Origin: Micromonospora wenchangensis
GTDB lineage: Bacteria > Actinomycetota > Actinomycetes > Mycobacteriales > Micromonosporaceae
Direction: 5' to 3'
NCBI RefSeq assembly: GCF_002210435.1
Contig: NZ_MZMV01000004.1
Coordinates: 124,001-188,000, forward strand
Length of the DNA: 64,000 bases
The notes beneath the pieces are model-generated. The model worked only from the letters and a program-made list of their open reading frames with translations. It did not search any database and had not been told where the DNA came from. Of the stretch, positions 1 to 7,420 are shown piece after piece. Positions within the stretch are counted from its first letter, which is position 1, and each line of letters opens with the position of its first letter. Both the position numbers and the translations under genes were made by a program.

Positions 1-2
1 TC

Positions 3-830
3 GACACCATCCGGGGTCGTGAATCGTTCGACTTCTGCGCGGAGATGGTCACCCTGCCGATGACGATCACCGGGGCGCTGATGGGCATTCCCAGCAGTGA
101 GTGGCCGGTCACCGGCCGGGCCACCGTGCGTGCGATGGGCGGAACGGACGCCGCCGAGTCGGACCGCCAGCGTCGGGTCGGCCTCTTCGAGGCGCACACG
201 ACGATCATGACGGTGCTCGGGGAGGTCCTGGAAGACCCTCCGGCGGGTGACTCGGTGATCGGCCGGTGCCCACGGACCGCGGAAGTGCTCAACGACCCGG
301 ACCGGGACGTCGCGTTGCTGAACGCCTACGCATTCCTGATGGGGGCGAATCCGACCGTACCCCAGACGATCAATCAGATGCTGATCCTGCTGGCCGGCGA
401 CGACGACCTGTGGTCGTGGTTCACCCGCCAGGAACGCACGGATCAGAAGTTCGTCGACGAGGCCCTGCGGTGGGCCAGCCCGGTCAACCACGTGCTGCGG
501 CGTACGACCGCCGAGCTGACGCTCGACGGAACCGAGATCGCGGCCGGGTCGTTGGTCACCGCGTGGCTCGCCTCGGCCAACCGCGACGAGGAGGTGTTCC
601 CGCAGCCGTTCCGGTTCGTCCCTGACCGTTCCCCGAACCAGCACACCGCGTTCGGGTTCGGCGTCCACCGGTGTATCGGCCAGCATGTGGCCGTCGCCGG
701 AATGAAAACGTTCTTCGATCTCTGGCGCGAGAGCGTCCGATCCGTTTCCCTTGCTGGTGAGCCCAGGCATCTCGTGTCGAACTTCCTGAACGGCGTCGTG
801 AGCCTGCCGCTCTCGGTCAACTGGAGATAG
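3..830 (+). CDS. cytochrome P450 (5' end outside window)
   Basis: This is the C-terminal 275 residues of a cytochrome P450; the reading frame is open to the first base, so the start lies upstream of the window. The K-helix ExxR is visible as EALR followed by a conserved Arg region, and the haem-binding loop reads FGFGVHRCIGQH with the Cys ligand at 672-674. The I-helix segment reads LMGANPTV, so the residue before the conserved Thr is Pro rather than the usual acidic residue. In this family that position helps deliver protons for oxygen activation. A stand-alone carrier protein nearby makes a carrier-bound substrate plausible, but that is inference. The family call is firm; the substrate is unknown. 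Confidence 0.95.
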   Translation, partial: DTIRGRESFDFCAEMVTLPMTITGALMGIPSSEWPVTGRATVRAMGGTDAAESDRQRRVGLFEAHTTIMTVLGEVLEDPPAGDSVIGRCPRTAEVLNDPDRDVALLNAYAFLMGANPTVPQTINQMLILLAGDDDLWSWFTRQERTDQKFVDEALRWASPVNHVLRRTTAELTLDGTEIAAGSLVTAWLASANRDEEVFPQPFRFVPDRSPNQHTAFGFGVHRCIGQHVAVAGMKTFFDLWRESVRSVSLAGEPRHLVSNFLNGVVSLPLSVNWR

Positions 831-860
831 GCGGCGACCACGCCGCGGAGAGAAGGACGT

Positions 861-1439
861 GTGAGTGACCTGGTGGCATCCGTGGTCGGTCCGGACGACT
901 GGCCGAGGGTCGACCCGTTCTTCGGCCCGAATGGGCTCGTCGAACACTGCTTCTGCCAGTACTTCCGACTGGAGCGGAAGGACTACTCGGCATGCCGTTC
1001 CACGGCGCGACGGGACCGTCTCGCCGAGCTGATCACCACCGGCGAGCGGGTCGGGGTCCTCGGTGCGATCGACGAGGTACCGGTGGGCTGGATCGGGGTC
1101 GGTCCCCGCCTGGGCTTCGCGCGGCTGCGCACCTCCCGTGCGGCGAAGTTGCTCCCCGGGGACGACCCGACGCGCATCTGGTCCATCGTCTGCGTCTACC
1201 TGGCTCGTGAGCAGCGGCACCAGGGCCTGCTCCGAGTGCTGATCAACCGGGCCGTGGAATGGGCCCGGGACGAAAAGGCCGACCTGATCGAGGCCTATCC
1301 CGAGGACGACCGGGATCCGGCGACCCGAATCGACCGGCGCAGCTTCCGCGGCCGGGTCACCACGTTCGAGGCCTGCGGATTCACGGTGGTCGAGCCCAGG
1401 CTGAAACACCGGGCGCTGATCCGCAAGGACCTTCGATAA
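861..1439 (+). CDS. GNAT family N-acetyltransferase
   Basis: The 192-aa product resembles small GNAT acetyltransferases, which transfer acetyl from acetyl-CoA to an amine. The acetyl-CoA pyrophosphate-binding motif appears as EQRHQGLLRVLI around residues 113-125, followed by the usual helix (RAVEWARDEKAD) and a terminal FEACGF strand. The GTG start at 861 sits behind a purine-rich GAGAGAAGGA. It lies 30 bp downstream of the P450 and 17 bp before the MFS gene, so the three are probably one transcript. It could acetylate a pathway intermediate or give self-resistance by acetylating the product; nothing in the sequence decides between these. Confidence 0.85.
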   Translation: MSDLVASVVGPDDWPRVDPFFGPNGLVEHCFCQYFRLERKDYSACRSTARRDRLAELITTGERVGVLGAIDEVPVGWIGVGPRLGFARLRTSRAAKLLPGDDPTRIWSIVCVYLAREQRHQGLLRVLINRAVEWARDEKADLIEAYPEDDRDPATRIDRRSFRGRVTTFEACGFTVVEPRLKHRALIRKDLR

Positions 1440-1456
1440 CCTGTTGAGGAGTGCAC

Positions 1457-2770
1457 ATGGGCTTGGGGCGTAGTTTCAACCGCCTGTGGTTGTCGCAGGG
1501 CCTGTCGAACACGGCCGACGGCCTGGTGTCGGCGGCCATGCCGCTGCTCGCCGTGGCGATCACCCGCGACCCGCTGCTGATCGGCGGGATGACCGTGGCG
1601 AACTTCCTGCCGTGGCTGCTGTTCACCCTGCCGTCCGGTGAGCTCGCCGACCGCATCGACCGACGCCTCATCATGGTCGCCGGCAACGTGTTCCGTGCGG
1701 TCGCGTTCGGTCTGCTCGTCCTGACGCTGCTCGCCCACCTGCACAGCATCGCCATCCTCTATCTGGCGGTGTTCCTCTCCGGTGCGGCCGAGACGATGGT
1801 CGACAACGCGGCGCTGACGGTTCCGCCGCGCCTGGTCGAACGCAAGGACCTTGAGCGGGCGAACGGACGCCTGTTCGCCGTCCAGTCGGCCATCAACACG
1901 TTCGTCGGTCCGCCGGTGGGCGCCGTGCTGTTCTCGGTGGCAGCTTGGCTGGTCTTCGCCACCGGTGCCGGGTTGTTCGCGATCGCCGCGCTGGCCCTGA
2001 TCACGCTGCCCCGGCTGCTGCCGACGGCGACCGAGGTCAACGACTCCCGGCCCACGCCCGGCTCCATCGCGCGCAACATCCGGGCCGGCTGGTCCTACTT
2101 CTGGAACCACAAGCTGCTGCGTCGGGTGGCGTTCATCTCCGCCTCGATCAACGGCTTCGGAGCCGCCACCGGCGGTCTGATCGTGCTCGTGGCGACCGGA
2201 CCGCTCGGCGTCACGCCGGCGTGGTGGGGCGTCTTCATCGCGGTGCCGGCGGTGGGTTCCATCGTCGGCTCGCTGATCGCGTCGAGGCTGGTCCGGGCGA
2301 TCGGCGGCGGGCCGGTGACCTGGCTCGCGGCCCTGGTGCCCGCAGCCACCTACGCCGCTTTCGGCCTGAGCACCAGTGTCGTTCTCGTCGAGATCTTCCT
2401 GTTCTGCAGTGCGGTGGCCACCGCGATGAACCAGATCGTGGTCAGTACGCTGCGGCAGGCCGCGGTGCCCGACGAGCTGCTGGGCCGCGTCACCGCCGCC
2501 TATCGCCTGATCGTGCTCGGCGTCGTACCGCTGGGTGCGTTGTCGGGCGGGGCGCTGGCCCACTGGCGGGGAACGTCGGCCACGTTCATCGCCTCCGGTA
2601 TCGGGTTGACGCTCGCCGCGCTCGTGTTCGCCTCGCGGGTCACGACGCGGGGTCTCCGCGAAGCCGAGGGGACCGGGCACCAGGCGACCGCACCGCCGCC
2701 CGAGCCCGACCAGGGCGGTTCCGGCCCGGGTGGGCCCGCGGACGCCGCGGTCGTCACCCGGCAGACCTGA
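1457..2770 (+). CDS. MFS transporter, drug/product exporter type
   Basis: The 437-aa membrane protein has about 12 hydrophobic segments and the major-facilitator signature between TM2 and TM3 (GELADRIDRRLIM). The overall pattern matches the EntS/macrolide-efflux type of MFS exporters. The start at ATG 1457 is preferred over GTG 1451 because GAGGA at 1446-1450 lies 6 bases upstream of it. It directly follows the acetyltransferase and is followed by a strong hairpin, so it ends the P450-GNAT-MFS operon. Its most likely job is export of the cluster's product and self-protection, inferred from position. Confidence 0.88.
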   Translation: MGLGRSFNRLWLSQGLSNTADGLVSAAMPLLAVAITRDPLLIGGMTVANFLPWLLFTLPSGELADRIDRRLIMVAGNVFRAVAFGLLVLTLLAHLHSIAILYLAVFLSGAAETMVDNAALTVPPRLVERKDLERANGRLFAVQSAINTFVGPPVGAVLFSVAAWLVFATGAGLFAIAALALITLPRLLPTATEVNDSRPTPGSIARNIRAGWSYFWNHKLLRRVAFISASINGFGAATGGLIVLVATGPLGVTPAWWGVFIAVPAVGSIVGSLIASRLVRAIGGGPVTWLAALVPAATYAAFGLSTSVVLVEIFLFCSAVATAMNQIVVSTLRQAAVPDELLGRVTAAYRLIVLGVVPLGALSGGALAHWRGTSATFIASGIGLTLAALVFASRVTTRGLREAEGTGHQATAPPPEPDQGGSGPGGPADAAVVTRQT

Positions 2771-2786
2771 CCGTCGGCGCGCGCAC

Positions 2787-2820
2787 GGAGCCGACCCCGG
2801 ATGCTCCGGGGTCGGCTTCC
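2787..2820 (+). terminator. intrinsic-type terminator hairpin after MFS gene
   Basis: A 12-bp perfect stem, AGCCGACCCCGG at 2789-2800 with CCGGGGTCGGCT at 2806-2817, closes a 5-base loop 17 bp after the MFS stop. There is no long T run, as is common in actinomycetes. Confidence 0.7.
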
Positions 2821-3009
2821 GCGTGGCCCGGGGTACGTGGTCCCCTCGCTGCGGGCGGTTCCGGGAGCGGCCGGCTGCGGATGTCCGCTGGCCGGTGTTC
2901 GCCCAGCCCGCCGGTGCGGGCCGGGCCTCCGCCCGTAGGTCGGAACTACCCACCGTGTGTGGACAGACTCCAGCCGTACGAACATTCACGCTGGCGGGTA
3001 TGTGTGATT

Positions 3010-3051
3010 CGATGTCCGGGCACACGCGGGAACGATGTTTGCACACGCAGG
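3010..3051. promoter_or_regulatory. imperfect direct repeats upstream of HTH/NB-ARC gene
   Basis: The 343-bp gap 2771-3113 holds the MFS terminator and, 60-100 bp before the next start, two similar blocks. CGATGT at 3010-3015 is followed by GGCACACGC ending 3027; the second copy has CGATGT at 3033-3038 and GCACACGC ending 3048. The spacing of 21-23 bp is about two helical turns, as expected for a dimeric or tandemly bound regulator. The binding protein could be the HTH protein itself or the SARP; this is inference. Confidence 0.4.
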
Positions 3052-3113
3052 CGGTCGCGTGGTTCAGTCCCTCCGAGCGTTCTTAAGCATCGGACATAGG
3101 AGGCCGCGATGCC

Positions 3114-5039
3114 ATGGACTTGGCGCTCGAGTCGCTAGAGCAACTTTGCCAGGACCTACGGCTACTCCGACTCCAAGCAGGCGGCCCCAGTCTGCGTGAC
3201 CTGTCCGTCCTCGTGGGCATCAGCAAGAGTCAACTGGGATCGATCCTGTCCGGGCAGGTTCGCCGGCTGCCCGACTGGGACGTGGTCAAGGGGCTGGTGG
3301 AAGCCGTCCGCAAGTACAGCGTCGACCGCGGGCGGCTGGGCCAACTGTCGTTGACCACCGGCGTGGAGGAGTTCTGGCGGCCCCGTTACACGGCGGTCGA
3401 ACACGCGTTCAGCTACCGACAGGTCCAGCGCTCCGAGACGCCGCGGGTCCTCGAACCGGCTCCGCACCCTCCGGTCGTACCGCACCAACTGCCGCCCGCC
3501 GTGTCCCACCTCAGCGGCCGATCGCCCGAGCTGGCCGCGTTGGACGCGGTGATCGCGCAGGAAGCACCGGCCGGCTGCGCGATGATCGCGGCCGTTGGCG
3601 GCATGGCCGGCGTGGGAAAAACGGCGCTGGCCGTACACTGGGCCCACAAGGTCGCCCACCGCTTCGCCGACGGGCAGCTGTACGTCAACCTCCGTGGGTG
3701 TGATCCGGACGGGCCACCGATGTCTCCCGACACGGTGGTGCGGGACTTCCTGACCGCTCTCGGCGTACCGGCCAGTGGGATTCCCGCGACCCCGGCGGCA
3801 CGCATCGCCCTCTACCGCTCCCTGCTCTACGACCGCCGGATGCTGTTGGTGCTGGACAACGCCCACACGGTCGAGCAGGTGCGCCCGCTCCTGCCGGCGA
3901 GCTCGGGCTGCCTGGTCCTGGTGACCAGCCGACGCCGGATGGCTGGTCTGATCGTCGCCGACGGAGCCCGCTCGGTGATGCTCGACGTACTGGCCGACAA
4001 CGCGGCCGGTGACCTGCTGGCGCGCCGCCTGGGGGCACGGCGGGTGGCCGCCGAGCCGGGCGCGGTCCGCGACGCCGTCGAGCGGTGTGGTGGGCTGCCG
4101 CTGGCGCTGGTCCTCGTCGCCGCCCGGGCGCTGACCCATCCCGGCGTGGCCCTGGGCACGCTGGCCGCCCGACTGTTGGACGGCGGCCGCGAACCGAACA
4201 CGCTCGCCAGCGATCCGGCCACCGACCTGAGGGCGGCGTTCTCCCGGTCGTACCGGACGCTCAGCCCGCCGGCCGCCCGACTGTTCCGGCTGCTGAGCCT
4301 CCACCCGGGACAGGACGTCAGTGCGGCCGCAGCCGCCAGTCTGGCCGCCCTCCCGATCGCCGAGGCGACCCTCCGGCTGTCCGAACTGAGCGAGGCGGCC
4401 CTGGTCACCGAACGGAGGCCGGGCTGGTACGCGCTTCACGGCCTGGTCGGCGCCTACGCCGGCGACCTCGCCGCGCACACCGATCCCGAAGACGTCCGGC
4501 GCGCCGCGACGGTCCGACTGCTCGACCACTACGTCCACAGTGCGCGGGCCGCCGCGATCCTCGTGGCGCCCGGCGACGATCCGGACCCGGTACCGCTCGA
4601 CCCACCGTCCACCGGCGTCGTCCCCGAGCCGTGGTACGCCGACCGTGCGCCAACGACTGGCTGGTTCGACGAGCGGCGACCCGTGCTCCAGACCGTGCTG
4701 GACCACGCGATCGGCGCCGGGTTCGCCGCCCACGCCTGGCACCTGGCCTGGAGCCTGGACGCGTACCTGGCCCACGGCGGCCACCGGCCCGACCGCGTGG
4801 ACATCTGGCAGATCGCGCTGCACGCCGCAGAGCGACTCGACGACCCGGACGCCCGGACGACGGCCCGCCGCCGCCTGGCCGCCGCCGTCCGACTCGACCG
4901 GACGGTCGAGGTCCTCGCCCACCACGAGCGCGCCCCCGTGCCCGATCAGCGCCGGCACGGCACCCGGCGCACCACCCTCGACGCCGAGGTCAGCTCGCCC
5001 GCTTCTCCAGGTCGGGGCCGCGCCCAGCCGGCGGGATGA
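3114..5039 (+). CDS. HTH (XRE-like) / NB-ARC STAND ATPase regulator
   Basis: The 641-aa protein starts with a helix-turn-helix of the XRE type (residues about 10-65, LRDLSVLVGISKSQLGSIL). An NB-ARC P-loop ATPase follows from about residue 140: Walker A GMAGVGKTAL near residue 165, Walker B MLLVLDNA, sensor VLVTSRRR, and the GLPLAL motif. Such proteins are nucleotide-switched transcription factors. The ATG at 3114 is set by AGGAGG at 3098-3103; the ATG at 3109 opens a frame that stops after nine codons. It lacks the TPR array often found at the C terminus of such regulators. Its last 50 bp overlap the 3' end of the convergent response-regulator gene. It is likely a cluster-situated regulator. 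Confidence 0.85.
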   Translation: MDLALESLEQLCQDLRLLRLQAGGPSLRDLSVLVGISKSQLGSILSGQVRRLPDWDVVKGLVEAVRKYSVDRGRLGQLSLTTGVEEFWRPRYTAVEHAFSYRQVQRSETPRVLEPAPHPPVVPHQLPPAVSHLSGRSPELAALDAVIAQEAPAGCAMIAAVGGMAGVGKTALAVHWAHKVAHRFADGQLYVNLRGCDPDGPPMSPDTVVRDFLTALGVPASGIPATPAARIALYRSLLYDRRMLLVLDNAHTVEQVRPLLPASSGCLVLVTSRRRMAGLIVADGARSVMLDVLADNAAGDLLARRLGARRVAAEPGAVRDAVERCGGLPLALVLVAARALTHPGVALGTLAARLLDGGREPNTLASDPATDLRAAFSRSYRTLSPPAARLFRLLSLHPGQDVSAAAAASLAALPIAEATLRLSELSEAALVTERRPGWYALHGLVGAYAGDLAAHTDPEDVRRAATVRLLDHYVHSARAAAILVAPGDDPDPVPLDPPSTGVVPEPWYADRAPTTGWFDERRPVLQTVLDHAIGAGFAAHAWHLAWSLDAYLAHGGHRPDRVDIWQIALHAAERLDDPDARTTARRRLAAAVRLDRTVEVLAHHERAPVPDQRRHGTRRTTLDAEVSSPASPGRGRAQPAG

Positions 5040-5682
5040 GCCCGGACCGGTAGGCGAGCGACACGAGCTGCGCGCGGTCGCGGACGCCGAGCTTGGTGCG
5101 CACCCGGTAAAGGTGCGTGCGCACGGTGGCCACACCGATGATCAGCTCACGGGCCACGTCCTCGGTCGACATGCCCCGGGCCACCATCTGGGTCACCTCC
5201 CGCTCGCGCGGGGTCAGTTCGGCCACCTCCGGATACTGCGTCGAGGACGTGGTGTCCGGCTGTTCGCGGAACCAGGTGACCAGGCGCTGCGCGACGTTCG
5301 GGGCGAGCATGGCCCGCCCCGCGGCCGCCGCCCGGATCGCGGCGACCAGGTCCTGCGGGCTCGCGTCCTTGCCGAGTAGGCAGCTCGCGCCCGCGTGCAG
5401 TACGTCGCTGACGGTCTTGTCGGCGTCGGACGCGGTGAACACGACGACGTGGGGCGGCGGGTCTTCCTTGCCGAGCCGGCGGATCATTTCGAGGCCGCTG
5501 ATGACCCGCAGGTTCAGGTCGGTGACCACGACATCGGGCCGTGCGGTGCGCACCAGCATGATCGCCTCCATACCGTTGTCGGTCGTCTCGATCACGTCGA
5601 TGTCCGGCACGGCGTCGAGTAGCGTCCGCATGCCGTCTCGGACGACCGGCAGTTCGTCGCAGATGAGTGCGCGGATGGTCAT
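4990..5682 (-). CDS. NarL/LuxR-type response regulator
   Basis: The 230-aa protein has a receiver domain (residues 1-120) with acidic D9/E10, phospho-acceptor D55 in VVVTDLNL, T83 and K105, then a LuxR-type HTH near the C terminus (LTPREREVTQMVARGMS). All residues needed for phosphorylation are present, but no histidine kinase lies nearby, so it is an orphan here. Its ATG overlaps the stop of the upstream carrier-protein gene in an ATGA, so the two are translationally coupled. This ties regulator dosage to carrier-protein expression. Target genes are probably in the same cluster. Confidence 0.92.
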   Translation of the reverse strand: MTIRALICDELPVVRDGMRTLLDAVPDIDVIETTDNGMEAIMLVRTARPDVVVTDLNLRVISGLEMIRRLGKEDPPPHVVVFTASDADKTVSDVLHAGASCLLGKDASPQDLVAAIRAAAAGRAMLAPNVAQRLVTWFREQPDTTSSTQYPEVAELTPREREVTQMVARGMSTEDVARELIIGVATVRTHLYRVRTKLGVRDRAQLVSLAYRSGLIPPAGRGPDLEKRAS

Positions 5683-6005
5683 CGCGTTCCACCTCGCGAC
5701 GGGTCACCGGAGGCCCGGTCGACGAAGGCCGCGACACCGGCCACGGTCGGACCGTCAAACAGATCGAGGAGCGTCATCTCCACTTGAAACCGCGTGCGTA
5801 CCAACGCGACCAGCCGCGCGGCGAGCAGCGAATGGCCGCCGAGGGCGAAGAAGTTGTCGTCGACATCGACCTGCTCCAGGCCGAGCAACTCGGCGAATAG
5901 CGCGGCCACCTCCTGTTCGACCGTCCTGCGGTGCGCGGTCGGGTCGTCGCCACCCTCGTGAGGTGGGAGACCCGCCGTGTTCGTGCTCTGCCACACATCA
6001 GCCAT
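5679..6005 (-). CDS. stand-alone peptidyl carrier protein (PCP)
   Basis: The 108-aa protein is a single phosphopantetheine carrier domain with the NRPS-type motif NFFALGGHSLLAARL; Ser59 would carry the 4'-phosphopantetheine arm. The first 25 residues (MADVWQSTNTAGLPPHEGG) are a low-complexity leader. The ATG at 6005 is the first in frame before the domain; its Shine-Dalgarno is weak. A discrete PCP usually serves a free-standing adenylation domain, holding an amino acid for tailoring, for example by a P450. No adenylation domain is in the window. It is coupled by a 4-bp overlap to the response regulator downstream. Confidence 0.92.
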   Translation of the reverse strand: MADVWQSTNTAGLPPHEGGDDPTAHRRTVEQEVAALFAELLGLEQVDVDDNFFALGGHSLLAARLVALVRTRFQVEMTLLDLFDGPTVAGVAAFVDRASGDPSRGGTR

Positions 6006-6160
6006 CTGTCCGTTGTTGTGCCCACCGGTATTGACGGGATATTCAGAAGATATCGACGCCCGAGGATGCGTTGCCGACCCACCCTTCCGTATTGGTGGGT
6101 CTCGAGCGTTTCGCCCGGTTACCGGTCGGCCGGGGTCCTCCAGCCGGTGAACGGCACACC
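6006..6160. promoter_or_regulatory. divergent promoter region with inverted repeats
   Basis: The 155 bp between the PCP and thioesterase genes carry a perfect 8-bp inverted repeat, GACCCACC at 6076-6083 with GGTGGGTC at 6094-6101. A shorter one is GATAT at 6038-6042 with ATATC at 6050-6054. A TTGACG at 6031-6036 could be a -35 element for the plus strand. No clear -10 follows at normal spacing, so the exact promoters are uncertain. Confidence 0.35.
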
Positions 6161-7051
6161 ATGGCCACTCTCGACACGAGCGTCGGCGATCGTCGGGCGA
6201 TAGCCGATCGATATCGCCCCCGGGTTGCCTGGAACGCCGGCGGGACGACGAAGGGGCCGGCGGTGGAGTTGACGACGTGGCGGGAGCTGTGCAACCGGGG
6301 ACGTGACCTGGTCCTGTGCCTGGATTTCCCGGGCGGGCGGGCCGCCGCCGGCTTCGCCGATCTGGCCGCCGGGGCATCCGTCGAACTGTGCTTCCTTCAC
6401 CTCGCCTGGTCGGGCCTTCACACGGATGCGCGACTGGACGAGCACATCGCGCAGTGGGTGGACGAGGCGCTCGGGACCCGTCGTCCGGTGCGGGCCGTGT
6501 TGGGCTTCTGCGCCGGAACGGCCCTGGCGACGCGCGTCGCGGACGCGGTCAGCGCGACGGCCGGCGCGACACCGCCCGCAGTCCTGCTGTTCGACGCGGC
6601 GGCGGTGCCCGGCAGCGCGCTCCGCGACCAGTTCGTGTCGTCGGTCCAGGCCTCCGCGGCCTACCTGGCCGAAGGCGAGCTGGACGATGCCCGGCAGTGG
6701 TCACGGGAACTGCTCGCCACCGGCCGGGACGACCTGCCGCGGGTCGCCACGGCATTGATCGACCGGTACGACCAGCTCATGTCGGGCATCGCCGACCGGC
6801 TTTCGCTGGGCGAGGCCATTCGCCGGGAGCTCACCGACGGATTTGCCGCGTACCTGGCCTACCTGCTCCTGGCCAGCCAGGGCGGACTGGACCTGCGGGT
6901 GGGAACGCCGATGTTCCTGTCCTCGCGGGACCACAGGCTGCCGGTGAATCCGACGCGCGGCATGTCGTTCGGGGTCGACCGCGAGGGACTGCTGGGCGAC
7001 GCCGACGTGTGGAAGGTCGTCGCCGGCGTGCTCGGCGAACAGCGGCCGTAG
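6161..7051 (+). CDS. thioesterase-like alpha/beta hydrolase with Cys nucleophile
   Basis: The 296-aa product resembles the thioesterase domains of NRPS/PKS systems. An early strand and oxyanion region reads LVLCLDFPGG at 50-59, and the nucleophile elbow reads GFCAG at 115-119. This makes Cys117 the candidate nucleophile instead of Ser. Near the C terminus, where these proteins normally carry the catalytic His before a final helix (GDHF-like), the sequence reads GMSFGVDREG, so the His is not obvious. It may release or edit carrier-bound acyl groups, or be a degenerate binding protein. The ATG at 6161 is chosen because upstream in-frame starts (from TTG 6071) would run through the regulatory inverted repeat. 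Confidence 0.6.
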   Translation: MATLDTSVGDRRAIADRYRPRVAWNAGGTTKGPAVELTTWRELCNRGRDLVLCLDFPGGRAAAGFADLAAGASVELCFLHLAWSGLHTDARLDEHIAQWVDEALGTRRPVRAVLGFCAGTALATRVADAVSATAGATPPAVLLFDAAAVPGSALRDQFVSSVQASAAYLAEGELDDARQWSRELLATGRDDLPRVATALIDRYDQLMSGIADRLSLGEAIRRELTDGFAAYLAYLLLASQGGLDLRVGTPMFLSSRDHRLPVNPTRGMSFGVDREGLLGDADVWKVVAGVLGEQRP

Positions 7052-7190
7052 TCCGGATCCGCGCCGCGCCGACAGTCACGAACCTGACGGTCGGCGGACA
7101 CTCACGCCTGCTCTCGCCCCGGCGTCGCCGCTTTCATAGCTGACCGTATGCGAACAAGACGCGCGCTGACCGGTGCTGGATTTCGGCGGC

Positions 7191-7270
7191 GTCCGTCGCT
7201 GTCCGCAGAATCTGTCGGACAAGCGTGTAACGGCCTGCACACACCATCTCGGATGTCCGCATTCTGTCCG
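7191..7270. promoter_or_regulatory. GTCCG repeats upstream of the SARP gene
   Basis: The 369-bp gap 7052-7420 has no gene. It holds a cluster of short repeats: GTCCG at 7191-7195 and TGTCCG at 7200-7205, TGTCGG at 7213-7218, then TGTCCG at 7254-7259 and 7265-7270. The last two are spaced exactly 11 bp apart, the period typical of SARP heptamer sites. Autoregulation by the SARP or control by the HTH/NB-ARC protein is possible. Farther down, GAGGAGGGAG at 7404-7413 is the ribosome site for the SARP. Confidence 0.45.
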
Positions 7271-7420
7271 GAATCCAGGCATACCAATTTCCTGGCGAGC
7301 AACAATTCCCGTGACGGCATGGAGCCAGAGGTGACACCGATACGGGTTTATGTAGCGCGGTACCGCCAACTTTGGGATGGACGCGCCGAAGCCACCTCAT
7401 ATTGAGGAGGGAGCACATTT

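Noticed and set aside
1295..3046. Long minus-strand open frame opposite the GNAT and MFS genes
   Set aside because: It is a high-GC shadow with Arg/Gly/Gln-rich translation and no motifs, opposite clear coding genes.
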